Below, one piece after another: positions 42,363-50,925 of a stretch of DNA of 64,000 nucleotides. The position numbers were made by a program, and so were the translations under genes. Origin of the DNA: DATCJA01 sp963734635 (GTDB lineage Bacteria; Acidobacteriota; Vicinamibacteria; Vicinamibacterales; UBA2999); the NCBI GenBank assembly GCA_963734635.1, contig CAVTIA010000007.1, forward strand, positions 62,001 to 126,000, written 5' to 3'. Every line of letters starts with the position of its first letter. Positions within the stretch are counted from its first letter, which is position 1. The notes under the pieces were generated by a model. It made no database searches and was not told where the DNA came from. It saw only the letters and a list, made by a program, of their open reading frames with translations.

Positions 42363-44360
42363 TCATCTCCATAGGTAAAAACCCAGAATGACAATGACGC
42401 CGATGAACATCGAGCCGGCATACGCGCGCACTGAGCCGGTCTGCAGACGGCGCAACACGCTTGAACTGGTCGCAACGACGAGTGCCGTTCCATTGACCGC
42501 CCCGTCGATCACTCCGACATCCACTCCCTGCCACAACACGTGCTCGGAGCCAGTGCGGATCGGCTTGACGACCGCAGCGTCATACACCTCGTCCACGTAG
42601 TACTTGTTCAGCAACAACCGATACAGACCCATGAAGCGCGTTGCAATTGCCGCTGCCAGATCGCGGCGGCGCAACCAGATGAACGCCGCCAGCGCGATTC
42701 CGGCAATCGCGATGGCGCTCGAAATGGCCATCAATCTCAATTCGAGGGCCGCGTTTTCAGCCTCGGCTTCCGTTTCCACTACGGAGGCCTGAAGGCCTCC
42801 AGCTACCGCTGGTGCGGTGGCCTCGAGGCCTCGGGCCACGGTCTCGCCCGGAGGCTGGAACGATGGCTCGAGCCACTCTCCAAGCCGGTTCTGGCCGCCA
42901 AGCACAGAGGGAACGCCGACGTATCCCGCTACTGCAGATCCGATCGCCAGCACGATCAGGACGAGCGCCATGACAGGCGGAGCGTCGTGCACATGCGAAG
43001 CCAACGGTGCGAGGTGCGCGTCCTCACGTCGTTCGCCATGAAAAGTCAGGAACACAAGCCGGAACATGTACGTCGCCGTCAGCAGCGACGTCACCGCCGC
43101 CATGCCCCACAGGATCCAGTGCCCGGCGTGGTAGGTCTGGTACAGGATCTCGTCCTTGCTGAAGAAGCCCGCCAGTCCTGGTACGCCGGCTATCGCAAGC
43201 GACCCGATCAGAAACGTCCAGTAGGTGATCGGCAGATACCGCCTGAGCCCGCCCATGTTGCGAATGTCCTGCTCGCCGTGGAGCGCATGAATCACGGCAC
43301 CCGAGCCCAGGAACAGCAGTGCCTTGAAGAACGCGTGCGTGTAGAGATGGAAGATGCCGGCGCCGAACGCGCCCATCCCCATCGCCAGAAACATCAAGCC
43401 AAGCTGCGACACCGTTGAGTACGCCAGCACGCGCTTGATGTCGTTCTGCACCAGCCCAATCGTCCCCGCCATGAGTGCCGTCAGCGCGCCGATGATCGCG
43501 ACGATCAGCATCGTAGCCGGCGCATGACTGAACAGCACGGCATTCCGGCCAATCATGTAGACACCCGCCGTGACCATGGTTGCCGCGTGAATGAGCGCTG
43601 AGACGGGCGTCGGACCTTCCATCGCGTCAGGCAGCCACGTATAGAGCGGAATCTGCGCCGATTTACCGGTGGCGCCAATGAACAGCAGAAGTGTCGCAAT
43701 CGACACAACGCCGAACATCCCTTGTTCGGGCGGCAACGCGGCAACGACGGAGGAGAGCTGGCGGAAGTCGAGCGTGCCGAACCGCACCACGAGCACCAGC
43801 ATTCCCAGCACAAAGGCATAGTCGCCGATCCGGTTGACGACGAAAGCCTTCTTGCCGGCGTCGGCCGCCGACTTTCTCTTGAACCAGAACCCGATCAGCA
43901 GATACGAACAGAGCCCGACGCCTTCCCATCCAACGAACATGACGAGGAAATTGGCGCCGAGCACCAGCACGAGCATGAACGCGGCAAACAGGTTCAAGTA
44001 GGAGAAGTAGCGCGCGAACTCGCTGTCGACCTCCTCGTGCATGTATGCAGTCGAGTACATGTGGATGAGCGCGCCAATCCCCGTGACGACCAGAATCATG
44101 ACCGCCGCAAGCGGATCGAGCCGCAGCGTCAGATCCACCACGAAATCGCCGGACGCGATCCAGGTGTAGACGGTCTGCTCCATGACCCGTTCGGTGAGGG
44201 GCAGACCGACGAGAGCCAGTACGCTCATCACCGACACGACAAAGGAGGCGACCATTACCGCGGACGCGATCGCAGCGGAAATAGCCTTCGGCAGACGACG
44301 CCCGAGCGCGGCATTGATGACGAACCCAATCAGGGGGAAGAGGGGAATCAGCGCGAGCAC
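42363..44360 (-). CDS. nuoL: NADH-quinone oxidoreductase subunit L
   Basis: 665 residues. Antiporter-like proton pump subunit with GWEGVGLCSYLLIGFWFKRK, KSAQIPLYTWLPDAMEGPTP, SALIHAATMVTAGVYMIGRN and a long C-terminal lateral helix region. Residues about 505-540 (ETVARGLEATAPAVAGGLQA) are a loop coded in part by the 26-base GGAGGCCTGAAGGCCTCC repeat, absent from typical NuoL; the frame is kept. Start ATG 44360 gives the usual MLALIPLFPLIGFVINAALG. Confidence 0.96.
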   Translation of the reverse strand: MLALIPLFPLIGFVINAALGRRLPKAISAAIASAVMVASFVVSVMSVLALVGLPLTERVMEQTVYTWIASGDFVVDLTLRLDPLAAVMILVVTGIGALIHMYSTAYMHEEVDSEFARYFSYLNLFAAFMLVLVLGANFLVMFVGWEGVGLCSYLLIGFWFKRKSAADAGKKAFVVNRIGDYAFVLGMLVLVVRFGTLDFRQLSSVVAALPPEQGMFGVVSIATLLLFIGATGKSAQIPLYTWLPDAMEGPTPVSALIHAATMVTAGVYMIGRNAVLFSHAPATMLIVAIIGALTALMAGTIGLVQNDIKRVLAYSTVSQLGLMFLAMGMGAFGAGIFHLYTHAFFKALLFLGSGAVIHALHGEQDIRNMGGLRRYLPITYWTFLIGSLAIAGVPGLAGFFSKDEILYQTYHAGHWILWGMAAVTSLLTATYMFRLVFLTFHGERREDAHLAPLASHVHDAPPVMALVLIVLAIGSAVAGYVGVPSVLGGQNRLGEWLEPSFQPPGETVARGLEATAPAVAGGLQASVVETEAEAENAALELRLMAISSAIAIAGIALAAFIWLRRRDLAAAIATRFMGLYRLLLNKYYVDEVYDAAVVKPIRTGSEHVLWQGVDVGVIDGAVNGTALVVATSSSVLRRLQTGSVRAYAGSMFIGVIVILGFYLWR
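42782..42807. repeat. 26-base palindromic repeat inside nuoL
   Basis: CGGAGGCCTGAAGGCCTCC then AGCTACC; one mismatch from the copies at 52094, 57959 and 57999. It is translated as part of a NuoL loop (VAGGLQASVV). Confidence 0.7.
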
Positions 44361-44364
44361 ACTG

Positions 44365-44667
44365 TCACCATCTGAGGGAGGTGAATGCGTCCGGATTCAG
44401 CGACTCGCGATGCCGGTACAGCGCAATGATGATAGCGAGACCGACGGCAGCTTCCGCCGCGGCTACGGCGATGACAAAGAACGTGATGATCTGGCCGTCA
44501 TAAGAACCGAGCTGCCGTCCAAAGGCGACAAAGCTCAGATTCACAGCGTTGAGCATGATCTCGATCGACAGCAGGATCGTGATCAGATTCCGCCTCAGGA
44601 AGACGCCTGCTGTGCCGATGGAAAACAGGATGGCCGAGACGATCAAGTAATGCCCGAGCGGAATCAC
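44365..44667 (-). CDS. nuoK: NADH-quinone oxidoreductase subunit K
   Basis: 100 residues, the normal size, with three helices: PLGHYLIVSAILFSIGTAGV, LITILLSIEIMLNAVNLSFV (with the conserved Glu of the IEIML helix) and ITFFVIAVAAAEAAVGLAII. The GTG at 44667 overlaps the nuoJ stop as GTGA. Longer upstream readings are out of phase with nuoJ and low-complexity. Confidence 0.95.
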   Translation of the reverse strand: MIPLGHYLIVSAILFSIGTAGVFLRRNLITILLSIEIMLNAVNLSFVAFGRQLGSYDGQIITFFVIAVAAAEAAVGLAIIIALYRHRESLNPDAFTSLRW

Positions 44668-45200
44668 GGTTGGTCGCCTTCCCGCCGCGCAAGGACGACC
44701 GCGCCGACCATCGCCACGAGGATCAGAATCGACGTCGCTTCGAACGCGAACACGTAGTCGGTGAACAGCGTCCGTCCGAGCCCCCGCACAGAGCTGACCG
44801 TTTCCGACCCGGCACGGGCCCCCACGGAGGCGTCGGTACCCGCCGCGGTCAGCAGCGCCCAGACGAGCTGGACGACAAGCAGCAGCGCCAGCAGGGCGCC
44901 GAACCGCGCGAATGCCGGCTGCCGCAGTGGATGCGTTCGATCCCACTCCGCCGCATCTTCCTGGGGCGCGTTCAGGAGCATGACCACGAAAAGGAACAGC
45001 ACCATCACAGCCCCGGCGTAGATGATGATCTGAGCCACGGCGACGAACGGCGCGTCGAGCTGAATGTACAGCCCGGCGAGTGCGCCGAAGGATGCGACCA
45101 GCAACAGCACGCTGTACATCGGATTGCGCTGGCCGATGACCAGCGCGGACGTCACGATCGCGAGGCCGGAGAGCAGATAGAAAACGAGCGTCTCAGGCAT
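44664..45200 (-). CDS. nuoJ: NADH-quinone oxidoreductase subunit J
   Basis: 178 residues with five predicted helices. MPETLVFYLLSGLAIVTSAL, then QIIIYAGAVMVLFLFVVMLL (the conserved pi-bulge helix) and ILILVAMVGAVVLARRE are typical. The start overlaps the nuoH end by eight bases. In most operons nuoI lies between nuoH and nuoJ; here the two overlap directly. Confidence 0.95.
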   Translation of the reverse strand: MPETLVFYLLSGLAIVTSALVIGQRNPMYSVLLLVASFGALAGLYIQLDAPFVAVAQIIIYAGAVMVLFLFVVMLLNAPQEDAAEWDRTHPLRQPAFARFGALLALLLVVQLVWALLTAAGTDASVGARAGSETVSSVRGLGRTLFTDYVFAFEATSILILVAMVGAVVLARREGDQP

Positions 45201-46218
45201 TGAAATACAGCACGGCTGCTGCGGTCAGAATCAGGTTGACCACCGCCGCCGGGAACAGCCATTTCCAGCCGAACTGCATCAACTGGTCGTACCGGTACCG
45301 AGGCACGGTCCAGCGAACCCAGATATAGAGGAAGAGAATCGCGCCAACCTTCAAGAGGAACCAGATCCAGCCGTACTCGACCGGCAGAAACGGTCCGTGC
45401 CAGCCGCCCAGATACAAATTCGTCGCGACCGCGGCCATCGTTGTCATGTTGATGTACTCGGCCTGCGGGAACAACGCGAAGCGGACTGAGCTGTACTCGG
45501 TGTTGTAGCCGGCCACGAGCTCCTGCTCCGCCTCCGGAAAATCGAACGGCGCCCGATTCGTTTCAGCCACGCCCGCAATCATGTAGATGATGAACCCGAG
45601 CGGCTGCAGGAAGACGTACCAGCGCGGCACGATACTGAACCACGAACCCGCTTGTGCGTCCACGATTTCCCGTATCGACATCGAACCCGCGAGCAGAATG
45701 ACCGCAGCGATCGCCGTCGCGTATGACAGCTCGTAGCTGATCATCTGTGCCGACGAACGCAGTCCGCCGAGCAGGGAATATTTGCTGTTCGAAGACCAGC
45801 CGGCGAGAACGATGCCGTAGACACCCATCGAAGTGATGGCGAAGACGACGAGCACCCCAACGTTGACATCGGCCGCGCCAAGCTTCACGGGCTCGTCGAG
45901 CAGGCCGAACAAGGTGGTCTCGGCGCCCCAGGGCACGGTAGCAAACGCGGCAAACGCCGCGGTCACGGACAGGACCGGCGCCAGCGTGAAGAGCCAGCGA
46001 TCGGCGCCCTTCGGCCGCAGCTCCTCCTTCATCAGCAGCTTCAGGATGTCGGCCAGCGGCTGCAGCACCCCGTGCGGGCCCACGAGGTATGGACCGTATC
46101 GCTGCTGCATAAATCCCATGACCTTCCGCTCGGCGTAGACGAGCAATGCCGATGCGTTGATCAGCATGAAGAAGGTCAGGCCGATGATGCCGAGCTGGAC
46201 GAGAAACCTCAGATCCAT
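45193..46218 (-). CDS. nuoH: NADH-quinone oxidoreductase subunit H
   Basis: 341 residues, eight helices. YAERKVMGFMQQRYGPYLVG, PLADILKLLMKEELRPKGAD and ETNRAPFDFPEAEQELVAGY (acidic loop at the quinone entry) are the family signatures. It begins seven bases after the nuoF stop, where nuoG would normally be found. Confidence 0.96.
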   Translation of the reverse strand: MDLRFLVQLGIIGLTFFMLINASALLVYAERKVMGFMQQRYGPYLVGPHGVLQPLADILKLLMKEELRPKGADRWLFTLAPVLSVTAAFAAFATVPWGAETTLFGLLDEPVKLGAADVNVGVLVVFAITSMGVYGIVLAGWSSNSKYSLLGGLRSSAQMISYELSYATAIAAVILLAGSMSIREIVDAQAGSWFSIVPRWYVFLQPLGFIIYMIAGVAETNRAPFDFPEAEQELVAGYNTEYSSVRFALFPQAEYINMTTMAAVATNLYLGGWHGPFLPVEYGWIWFLLKVGAILFLYIWVRWTVPRYRYDQLMQFGWKWLFPAAVVNLILTAAAVLYFNA

Positions 46219-46225
46219 GTGCGCG

Positions 46226-47536
46226 TTAATGAGCTCCAGCGAAGATCGGCTGTCTTGCCCGCCACTCGGCGGGCAGCGTGCACCGCCCTTCGCGCACGTG
46301 TGCTTCGTACTCCTGTCGAAACAGCTTCATCGTCGAGAGCACAGGCGTCGCAGCGGCATCCCCGAACGCGCACAACGTCTTGCCAACGATATTGTTGGAG
46401 ACGCCGAGCAGAAGATCGAGATCCTTCTGCTGCCCTTCGCCGGCTTCGAGGCGGACCAGAAGCTTGAACAGCCAGTCGCACCCCTCTCGGCACGGTGTGC
46501 ACTTGCCGCACGACTCATGACGGTAGAAATGCAGCAGGTTCATCGCAAGCCACACCATGCACACGCTGTCGTTCATCACGATCAGTCCGGCCGAGCCCAG
46601 CAGCGACCCGGCTTTCTGGATGTGATCGAAGCTCGCGGGGATGTCGAGCTGCTCCGGCAGGAGCAGCGGCACCGATGACCCGCCAGGAATGATGGCTTTG
46701 AGCGGCCGATTGTCGATCATCCCACCGGCATAGTCGTAGATCAGCTCGCGCAAGGTGGTATTCATCGACGCTTCGTACACGCCGGGCTTCTTCACGTGGC
46801 CACTAACGCAGAACAGCTTTGGGCCGCCGTTTTTCTCGGGACCAAGGCTCGCGAACCATTCCGGACCGTTCAGCACGATGAGCGGCACATTGCACAGCGT
46901 CTCGACGTTGTTGACCGCGGTCGGGCACTGGTAAAGACCGGCCACTGCAGGGAACGGCGGCTTGATGCGAGGCTGTGCACGTTTCCCCTCGAGCGATTCG
47001 ATGAGCGCCGTCTCTTCGCCGGCTTCGTACGCCCCGGCGCCACGGTGCACGTAAACATCGCAGTCGAAGCCGCTGCCGAGAACGTTGCGGCCAAGATACC
47101 CGGCCTTGTACGCCCGCTCGATCTCCGCTTCGAGAATCTCCTGAACGTGGTAGAACTCGCCGCGAATGTAGATGTAGGCGATCTTTGCGCCGATCGCATA
47201 GCAGGCGATCGCGCAACCCTCGATGAGCAGGTGCGGGTTGCGCTCCATCAGGACGTGGTCCTTGAAGGTGCCAGGCTCGCTTTCATCCGCGTTACAGCAG
47301 ATGTACTTCGGCTTCGGCGTGTCCTTGAGGACGAACTGCCACTTCATGCCGGTCGGAAAGCCCGCACCGCCGCGGCCGCGCAGCCCCGAAGCCTTCACCT
47401 GTTCGATGATGTCGTTCGGCTGCAGCGACAGCGCCTTTCGCAGCCCCTCGTATCCACGCTGACGTTGCAGGTAGAAGTCGAGCGTGTAGGAATTCGGCTC
47501 GTTGACGTACTTGGTCAGAATCGGCTCGTACGTCAT
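46226..47536 (-). CDS. nuoF: NADH-quinone oxidoreductase subunit F
   Basis: 436 residues. FMN and NADH site: SGLRGRGGAGFPTGMKWQFV, NADESEPGTFKDHVLMERNP and GAGAYEAGEETALIESLEGK. The N3 [4Fe-4S] cluster is carried by ESCGKCTPCREGCDWL plus a later Cys (KTLCAFGDAAATPV). The ATG at 47536 overlaps the nuoE stop (ATGA), so I drop the 12-residue upstream extension. Electrons should pass to NuoG and NuoI clusters, whose genes are not here. Confidence 0.96.
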   Translation of the reverse strand: MTYEPILTKYVNEPNSYTLDFYLQRQRGYEGLRKALSLQPNDIIEQVKASGLRGRGGAGFPTGMKWQFVLKDTPKPKYICCNADESEPGTFKDHVLMERNPHLLIEGCAIACYAIGAKIAYIYIRGEFYHVQEILEAEIERAYKAGYLGRNVLGSGFDCDVYVHRGAGAYEAGEETALIESLEGKRAQPRIKPPFPAVAGLYQCPTAVNNVETLCNVPLIVLNGPEWFASLGPEKNGGPKLFCVSGHVKKPGVYEASMNTTLRELIYDYAGGMIDNRPLKAIIPGGSSVPLLLPEQLDIPASFDHIQKAGSLLGSAGLIVMNDSVCMVWLAMNLLHFYRHESCGKCTPCREGCDWLFKLLVRLEAGEGQQKDLDLLLGVSNNIVGKTLCAFGDAAATPVLSTMKLFRQEYEAHVREGRCTLPAEWRARQPIFAGAH

Positions 47537-48150
47537 CGCTGTCGCTTTTCCTCTTCTTTGTGCAGATGGCAACCGGTCAGCGACGCGTAGCCCCGTGCGT
47601 GCAACTGCTGGAGAAACGTGACGACCTGTTCGGGGGAAAGCCGTTCATGCCAGTCGTCGTTGACCATCACGACCGGCGCCCGATCGCATGCGCCCAGACA
47701 CTCGACCTCGAGCAGCGTAAACGTGCCGGTCGGATCCGTTTCTCCAGGGCTGATGCCGATCGCTTCGCTGAGCGCCTCGGTGACGCGCTCGGCGCCCATC
47801 AACGCACAGGACAGCGTTCGACAGACGTTGAGGACGTACTTGCCGACCGGTCTGGTGAAGAACATCGTGTAGTACGACACGACGTCCTCGACCTCCGCCG
47901 CCGTGCATCCGATCTGATCGGCGACATACCGCACCGCGGCCGCCGTCAGATAACCCTGCTGCGCCTGCGCAAGATACAGGGCGTAAAGGATCGCCGACTT
48001 CCGCTGGTCGGCTGGGTACCGCTTGACGTTGGCGTCGAACTTCGCCTGATGCTCGGGCGTGTACGCAAAGTCCGGTCCTTGCTCGAGTAACGTGCGCGCC
48101 GACGCATGGAACCTCGACGGCGTGTACTCCATGCGCGGATGAAAGCTCAC
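47533..48150 (-). CDS. nuoE: NADH-quinone oxidoreductase subunit E
   Basis: 205 residues, thioredoxin-like [2Fe-2S] subunit (N1a). The four ligands are in VCRTLSCALMGA and LEVECLGACDRAPVVMVN. A helical N-terminal part (RKSAILYALYLAQAQQGYLT) precedes it. Start GTG 48150 overlaps the nuoD stop; an ATG 18 bases later is possible. The C-terminal tail is Lys/Glu/His-rich. Confidence 0.95.
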   Translation of the reverse strand: MSFHPRMEYTPSRFHASARTLLEQGPDFAYTPEHQAKFDANVKRYPADQRKSAILYALYLAQAQQGYLTAAAVRYVADQIGCTAAEVEDVVSYYTMFFTRPVGKYVLNVCRTLSCALMGAERVTEALSEAIGISPGETDPTGTFTLLEVECLGACDRAPVVMVNDDWHERLSPEQVVTFLQQLHARGYASLTGCHLHKEEEKRQR

Positions 48151-49328
48151 CGGTCGCAGTCCCCCATGACGACGTCGTTGGAGCCGATGACGGCGACGAC
48201 GTCAGCGATGAGGCCCCCCTTGATGAGGGTGGGCAGCGCCTGAATCGCAAGAAGCGACGGCGCGCGCATCTTGATTCGCCATGGCCGGTTCGTGCCATCG
48301 GACACCGCATACACACCGTGCTCGCCTCGCGGTCCTTCGACGGGCACGTACACATCACCGGCCGGTACGGTGAACCCTTGTGAATAGATCAGGAAATGCT
48401 GAATCAGCGCTTCCATCTCCGTGTACACCTTGTCCTTCGGCGGCGGCACGACGCGAGGATCGTCGCAGGCCCAGGCGCCACTCGGGGTGATGCGCTTAAT
48501 CGCCTGTCGGCAGATTTTCACGCACTCACGCAGCTCCTTCATACGTACGCGATACCGTGCGTACACGTCCCCTTCGACCGCGGTGGGCACCTCGAAGTCA
48601 TACGTTTCGTACCCGGAGTACGGGAAGTACTTGCGGACGTCGTAGTTCGACCCGGATGCGCGCGCGATCGGTCCGAGCAGGCCCCACGCAAAGGCGTCTT
48701 CCTGTGAAACGACCCCAACCCCCTGCGTGCGCCGCATGAATATGTCGTTCTTGTTCAGCAGCCCCTCGTACTCGTCCAGCTTCTTCGGAAAGCGATCGAG
48801 AAACGCGTTCACAGCTTCATGAAACCCGCGCGACAGGTCCTCGCGAAGCCCTCCGATCCGGATGTAGCTTGGGAAGAAACGGAAGCCGGCGATGAGCTCG
48901 TTGATGTTCATCAGGAGCTCCCGCTCGCGGATTGCATAAAACAGCATCGACACCGCGCCGATTTCCATGGCGTGTGTGCCCAGCCAGATCAGATGACTGG
49001 CGATACGCTGCAGCTCCGCGATGAGCACGCGGATGTCTTTGACACGCTGCGGCATCTCGAGGCCGAGCATCTTCTCCACGCTCAGCGCATAGGCCAGGCT
49101 GTTCGACTGTGCGGCCAGGTAGTCCATCCGCTCTACGAGCGGTATCACCTGCTGCCATTTCTTCTGCTCGGCGGTTTTCTCGATACCTGTGTGCAGATAT
49201 CCAATCGACGGTGTGGCGGACTGAACGACTTCGCCATCGAGCTCCAGCACGAGCCGCAGCACGCCGTGCGTGCTGGGATGCTGGGGTCCCATGTTGACCG
49301 TCATCGTCTCGGTGTGCAGCTCTGCCAC
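48147..49328 (-). CDS. nuoD: NADH-quinone oxidoreductase subunit D
   Basis: 393 residues, 49 kDa-type quinone-site subunit. NMGPQHPSTHGVLRLVLELD at the N-terminus (quinone-site His) and RGEHGVYAVSDGTNRPWRIK near the C-terminus are diagnostic. It starts one base after the nuoC stop and is separate, not fused to nuoC. Confidence 0.97.
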   Translation of the reverse strand: MAELHTETMTVNMGPQHPSTHGVLRLVLELDGEVVQSATPSIGYLHTGIEKTAEQKKWQQVIPLVERMDYLAAQSNSLAYALSVEKMLGLEMPQRVKDIRVLIAELQRIASHLIWLGTHAMEIGAVSMLFYAIRERELLMNINELIAGFRFFPSYIRIGGLREDLSRGFHEAVNAFLDRFPKKLDEYEGLLNKNDIFMRRTQGVGVVSQEDAFAWGLLGPIARASGSNYDVRKYFPYSGYETYDFEVPTAVEGDVYARYRVRMKELRECVKICRQAIKRITPSGAWACDDPRVVPPPKDKVYTEMEALIQHFLIYSQGFTVPAGDVYVPVEGPRGEHGVYAVSDGTNRPWRIKMRAPSLLAIQALPTLIKGGLIADVVAVIGSNDVVMGDCDR

Positions 49329-49329
49329 G

Positions 49330-49872
49330 TCAGTGCGTCCGTTTCAGGCGGTCCCGTTCGAGATTTGCCCTGAATTCCTCTTCGCTGATCTCGAGCGGCT
49401 CGTAGGTCTGTGGAGCCTTGCGGATCTGGACGGGATAGTCCTTGCGCTGCGGATGGCCTTCCCAATCGTCCGGCATGAGCAGGCGCCGAAGATCCGGATG
49501 ACCGTCGAACACAACGCCGAACATGTCCCAGACCTCGCGTTCGAGCCAGCCGGCCGCCCGCCAGACACCCTGCACAGTCGGTATCGCCGCATCGGCGGAT
49601 GCCCGGACTTTGAGGCGGAGGCGCAGCCGATTGGGAACCGACAGCAGGTGGTAGACGACCTCAAAGCGCGGGTCGCGCGGAAAATAATCGGCGGCCGTCA
49701 CCTCGACGAGCACATTGAACCGGAGTGATGGGGTGTCACGGAGAGCCAGACACGTATCAACCAGACGACCGGCAGGAACGTACAGCGTCGCGAAGTCGAT
49801 GCTGGCCCCGGCTTCGTACGACGCGCCTGGCACCAGCGGTGTGAGGGTTTCGATCACCTGGTGCGAATTCAT
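49330..49872 (-). CDS. nuoC: NADH-quinone oxidoreductase subunit C
   Basis: 180 residues, 30 kDa subunit. EVVYHLLSVPNRLRLRLKVR, WLEREVWDMFGVVFDGHPDL and RLLMPDDWEGHPQRKDYPVQ are family marks. It follows nuoB by six bases. Confidence 0.97.
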   Translation of the reverse strand: MNSHQVIETLTPLVPGASYEAGASIDFATLYVPAGRLVDTCLALRDTPSLRFNVLVEVTAADYFPRDPRFEVVYHLLSVPNRLRLRLKVRASADAAIPTVQGVWRAAGWLEREVWDMFGVVFDGHPDLRRLLMPDDWEGHPQRKDYPVQIRKAPQTYEPLEISEEEFRANLERDRLKRTH

Positions 49873-49878
49873 CGCCTC

Positions 49879-50364
49879 CTACGCCCTCGACCGTGCGATC
49901 TTCTGCTGCAGCTGAACGATCCCGTAGATGAGCGATTCGGGACGAGGCGGACAGCCGGGTACGAACACGTCGACAGGCACGACCTGATCGACGCCCTGGA
50001 CGATGGCGTAGTTGTCGAAGACGCCGCCGATCGACGCGCAGGCGCCCATTGAGATGACCCACTTGGGCTCGGGCATCTGGTCGTAGACCCTGCGCATCGC
50101 GGGTGCCATCTTCCGCGACAGCCTGCCGGCCACGATCATCAGATCCGACTGCCGTGGAGAGCCGCGGAACACTTCCGCACCAAAGCGAGCGATGTCGTAG
50201 CGGCTCGCCACCATCGCCATCATCTCAATCGCGCAGCATGCGAGCCCGAACTGCGCCGGCCAGATTGCCGACCGGCGCGCCCACTGGACAATTTTTTCGA
50301 CCGTCGTCGTGATGATCGGAAGCTCGGAATCGAGACCGTGCAGATGGGCGTCGGGCTGTGCCAT
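49879..50364 (-). CDS. nuoB: NADH-quinone oxidoreductase subunit B
   Basis: 161 residues, PSST subunit with cluster N2. Ligands lie in FGLACCAIEMMAM (adjacent Cys pair), SMGACASIGGVFDNY and VPGCPPRPESLIYG. Start ATG 50364 is four bases after the nuoA stop; a 31-residue upstream extension would overlap nuoA. Confidence 0.97.
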   Translation of the reverse strand: MAQPDAHLHGLDSELPIITTTVEKIVQWARRSAIWPAQFGLACCAIEMMAMVASRYDIARFGAEVFRGSPRQSDLMIVAGRLSRKMAPAMRRVYDQMPEPKWVISMGACASIGGVFDNYAIVQGVDQVVPVDVFVPGCPPRPESLIYGIVQLQQKIARSRA

Positions 50365-50368
50365 TCGG

Positions 50369-50764
50369 CTACGCTGCCTGCCGATCGGTTTGGCGCCGCA
50401 CGCGCGCGGCAGGACCCCAATCGAGGACCCCCTTGCGCCACACGTACACGTAGCCAACCGTCAGGATCAGGAAGAAGGTCACCAGCTGGACGAATCCAGG
50501 CCAGCCAAGATCGCGCAGCGCGACTGCCCAAGGATAGAGAAAGGCAATCTCGATGTCGAAGAGGAGAAAGATCATCGCGACCAGGTAGAACTTCACCGAG
50601 TGGCGCTCACGCGCGTCGCCCACGGCGGGCATCCCGCACTCGTACGGCGCGAGCTTTTCGGGAGTCGGGTTGCGAGGCCCAAGGAGAAGGGAGAGGCCAA
50701 TCATCAGCGTGGCGAAGCCCACGCCGAGCGCGATCATGATGATTACACCAAGCCAGCCGTCCAT
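50369..50764 (-). CDS. nuoA: NADH-quinone oxidoreductase subunit A
   Basis: 131 residues, three helices. PTPEKLAPYECGMPAVGDAR carries the conserved Cys loop, followed by SVKFYLVAMIFLLFDIEIAF (Asp-Glu motif) and VTFFLILTVGYVYVWRKGVL. First gene of the operon. The ATG 50764 gives the standard N-terminus MDGWLGVIIMIAL. Confidence 0.95.
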   Translation of the reverse strand: MDGWLGVIIMIALGVGFATLMIGLSLLLGPRNPTPEKLAPYECGMPAVGDARERHSVKFYLVAMIFLLFDIEIAFLYPWAVALRDLGWPGFVQLVTFFLILTVGYVYVWRKGVLDWGPAARVRRQTDRQAA

Positions 50765-50832
50765 GCGGGGAAATTCCTTGTCGGCCTCGGGCCGCAACGG
50801 CCCGGGGTTTAGATGCAGGCCTCGGACGAGAC

Positions 50833-50866
50833 CTCTTCACGTGCGCCCAATCGCGCTTGTGAAGAG
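50833..50866. promoter_or_regulatory. Inverted repeat upstream of nuoA
   Basis: CTCTTCAC (50833-50840) and GTGAAGAG (50859-50866) are perfect inverted copies with an 18-base spacer, centred about 85 bases before nuoA in the 161-base divergent gap. The arm and spacer lengths fit a dimeric regulator site; a leader hairpin is the other option. Confidence 0.45.
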
Positions 50867-50925
50867 TTTCTCAAGCCTCCATGCTATTAGAACCACATGA
50901 ACACGTCAATTGAGGACGCCACCCG

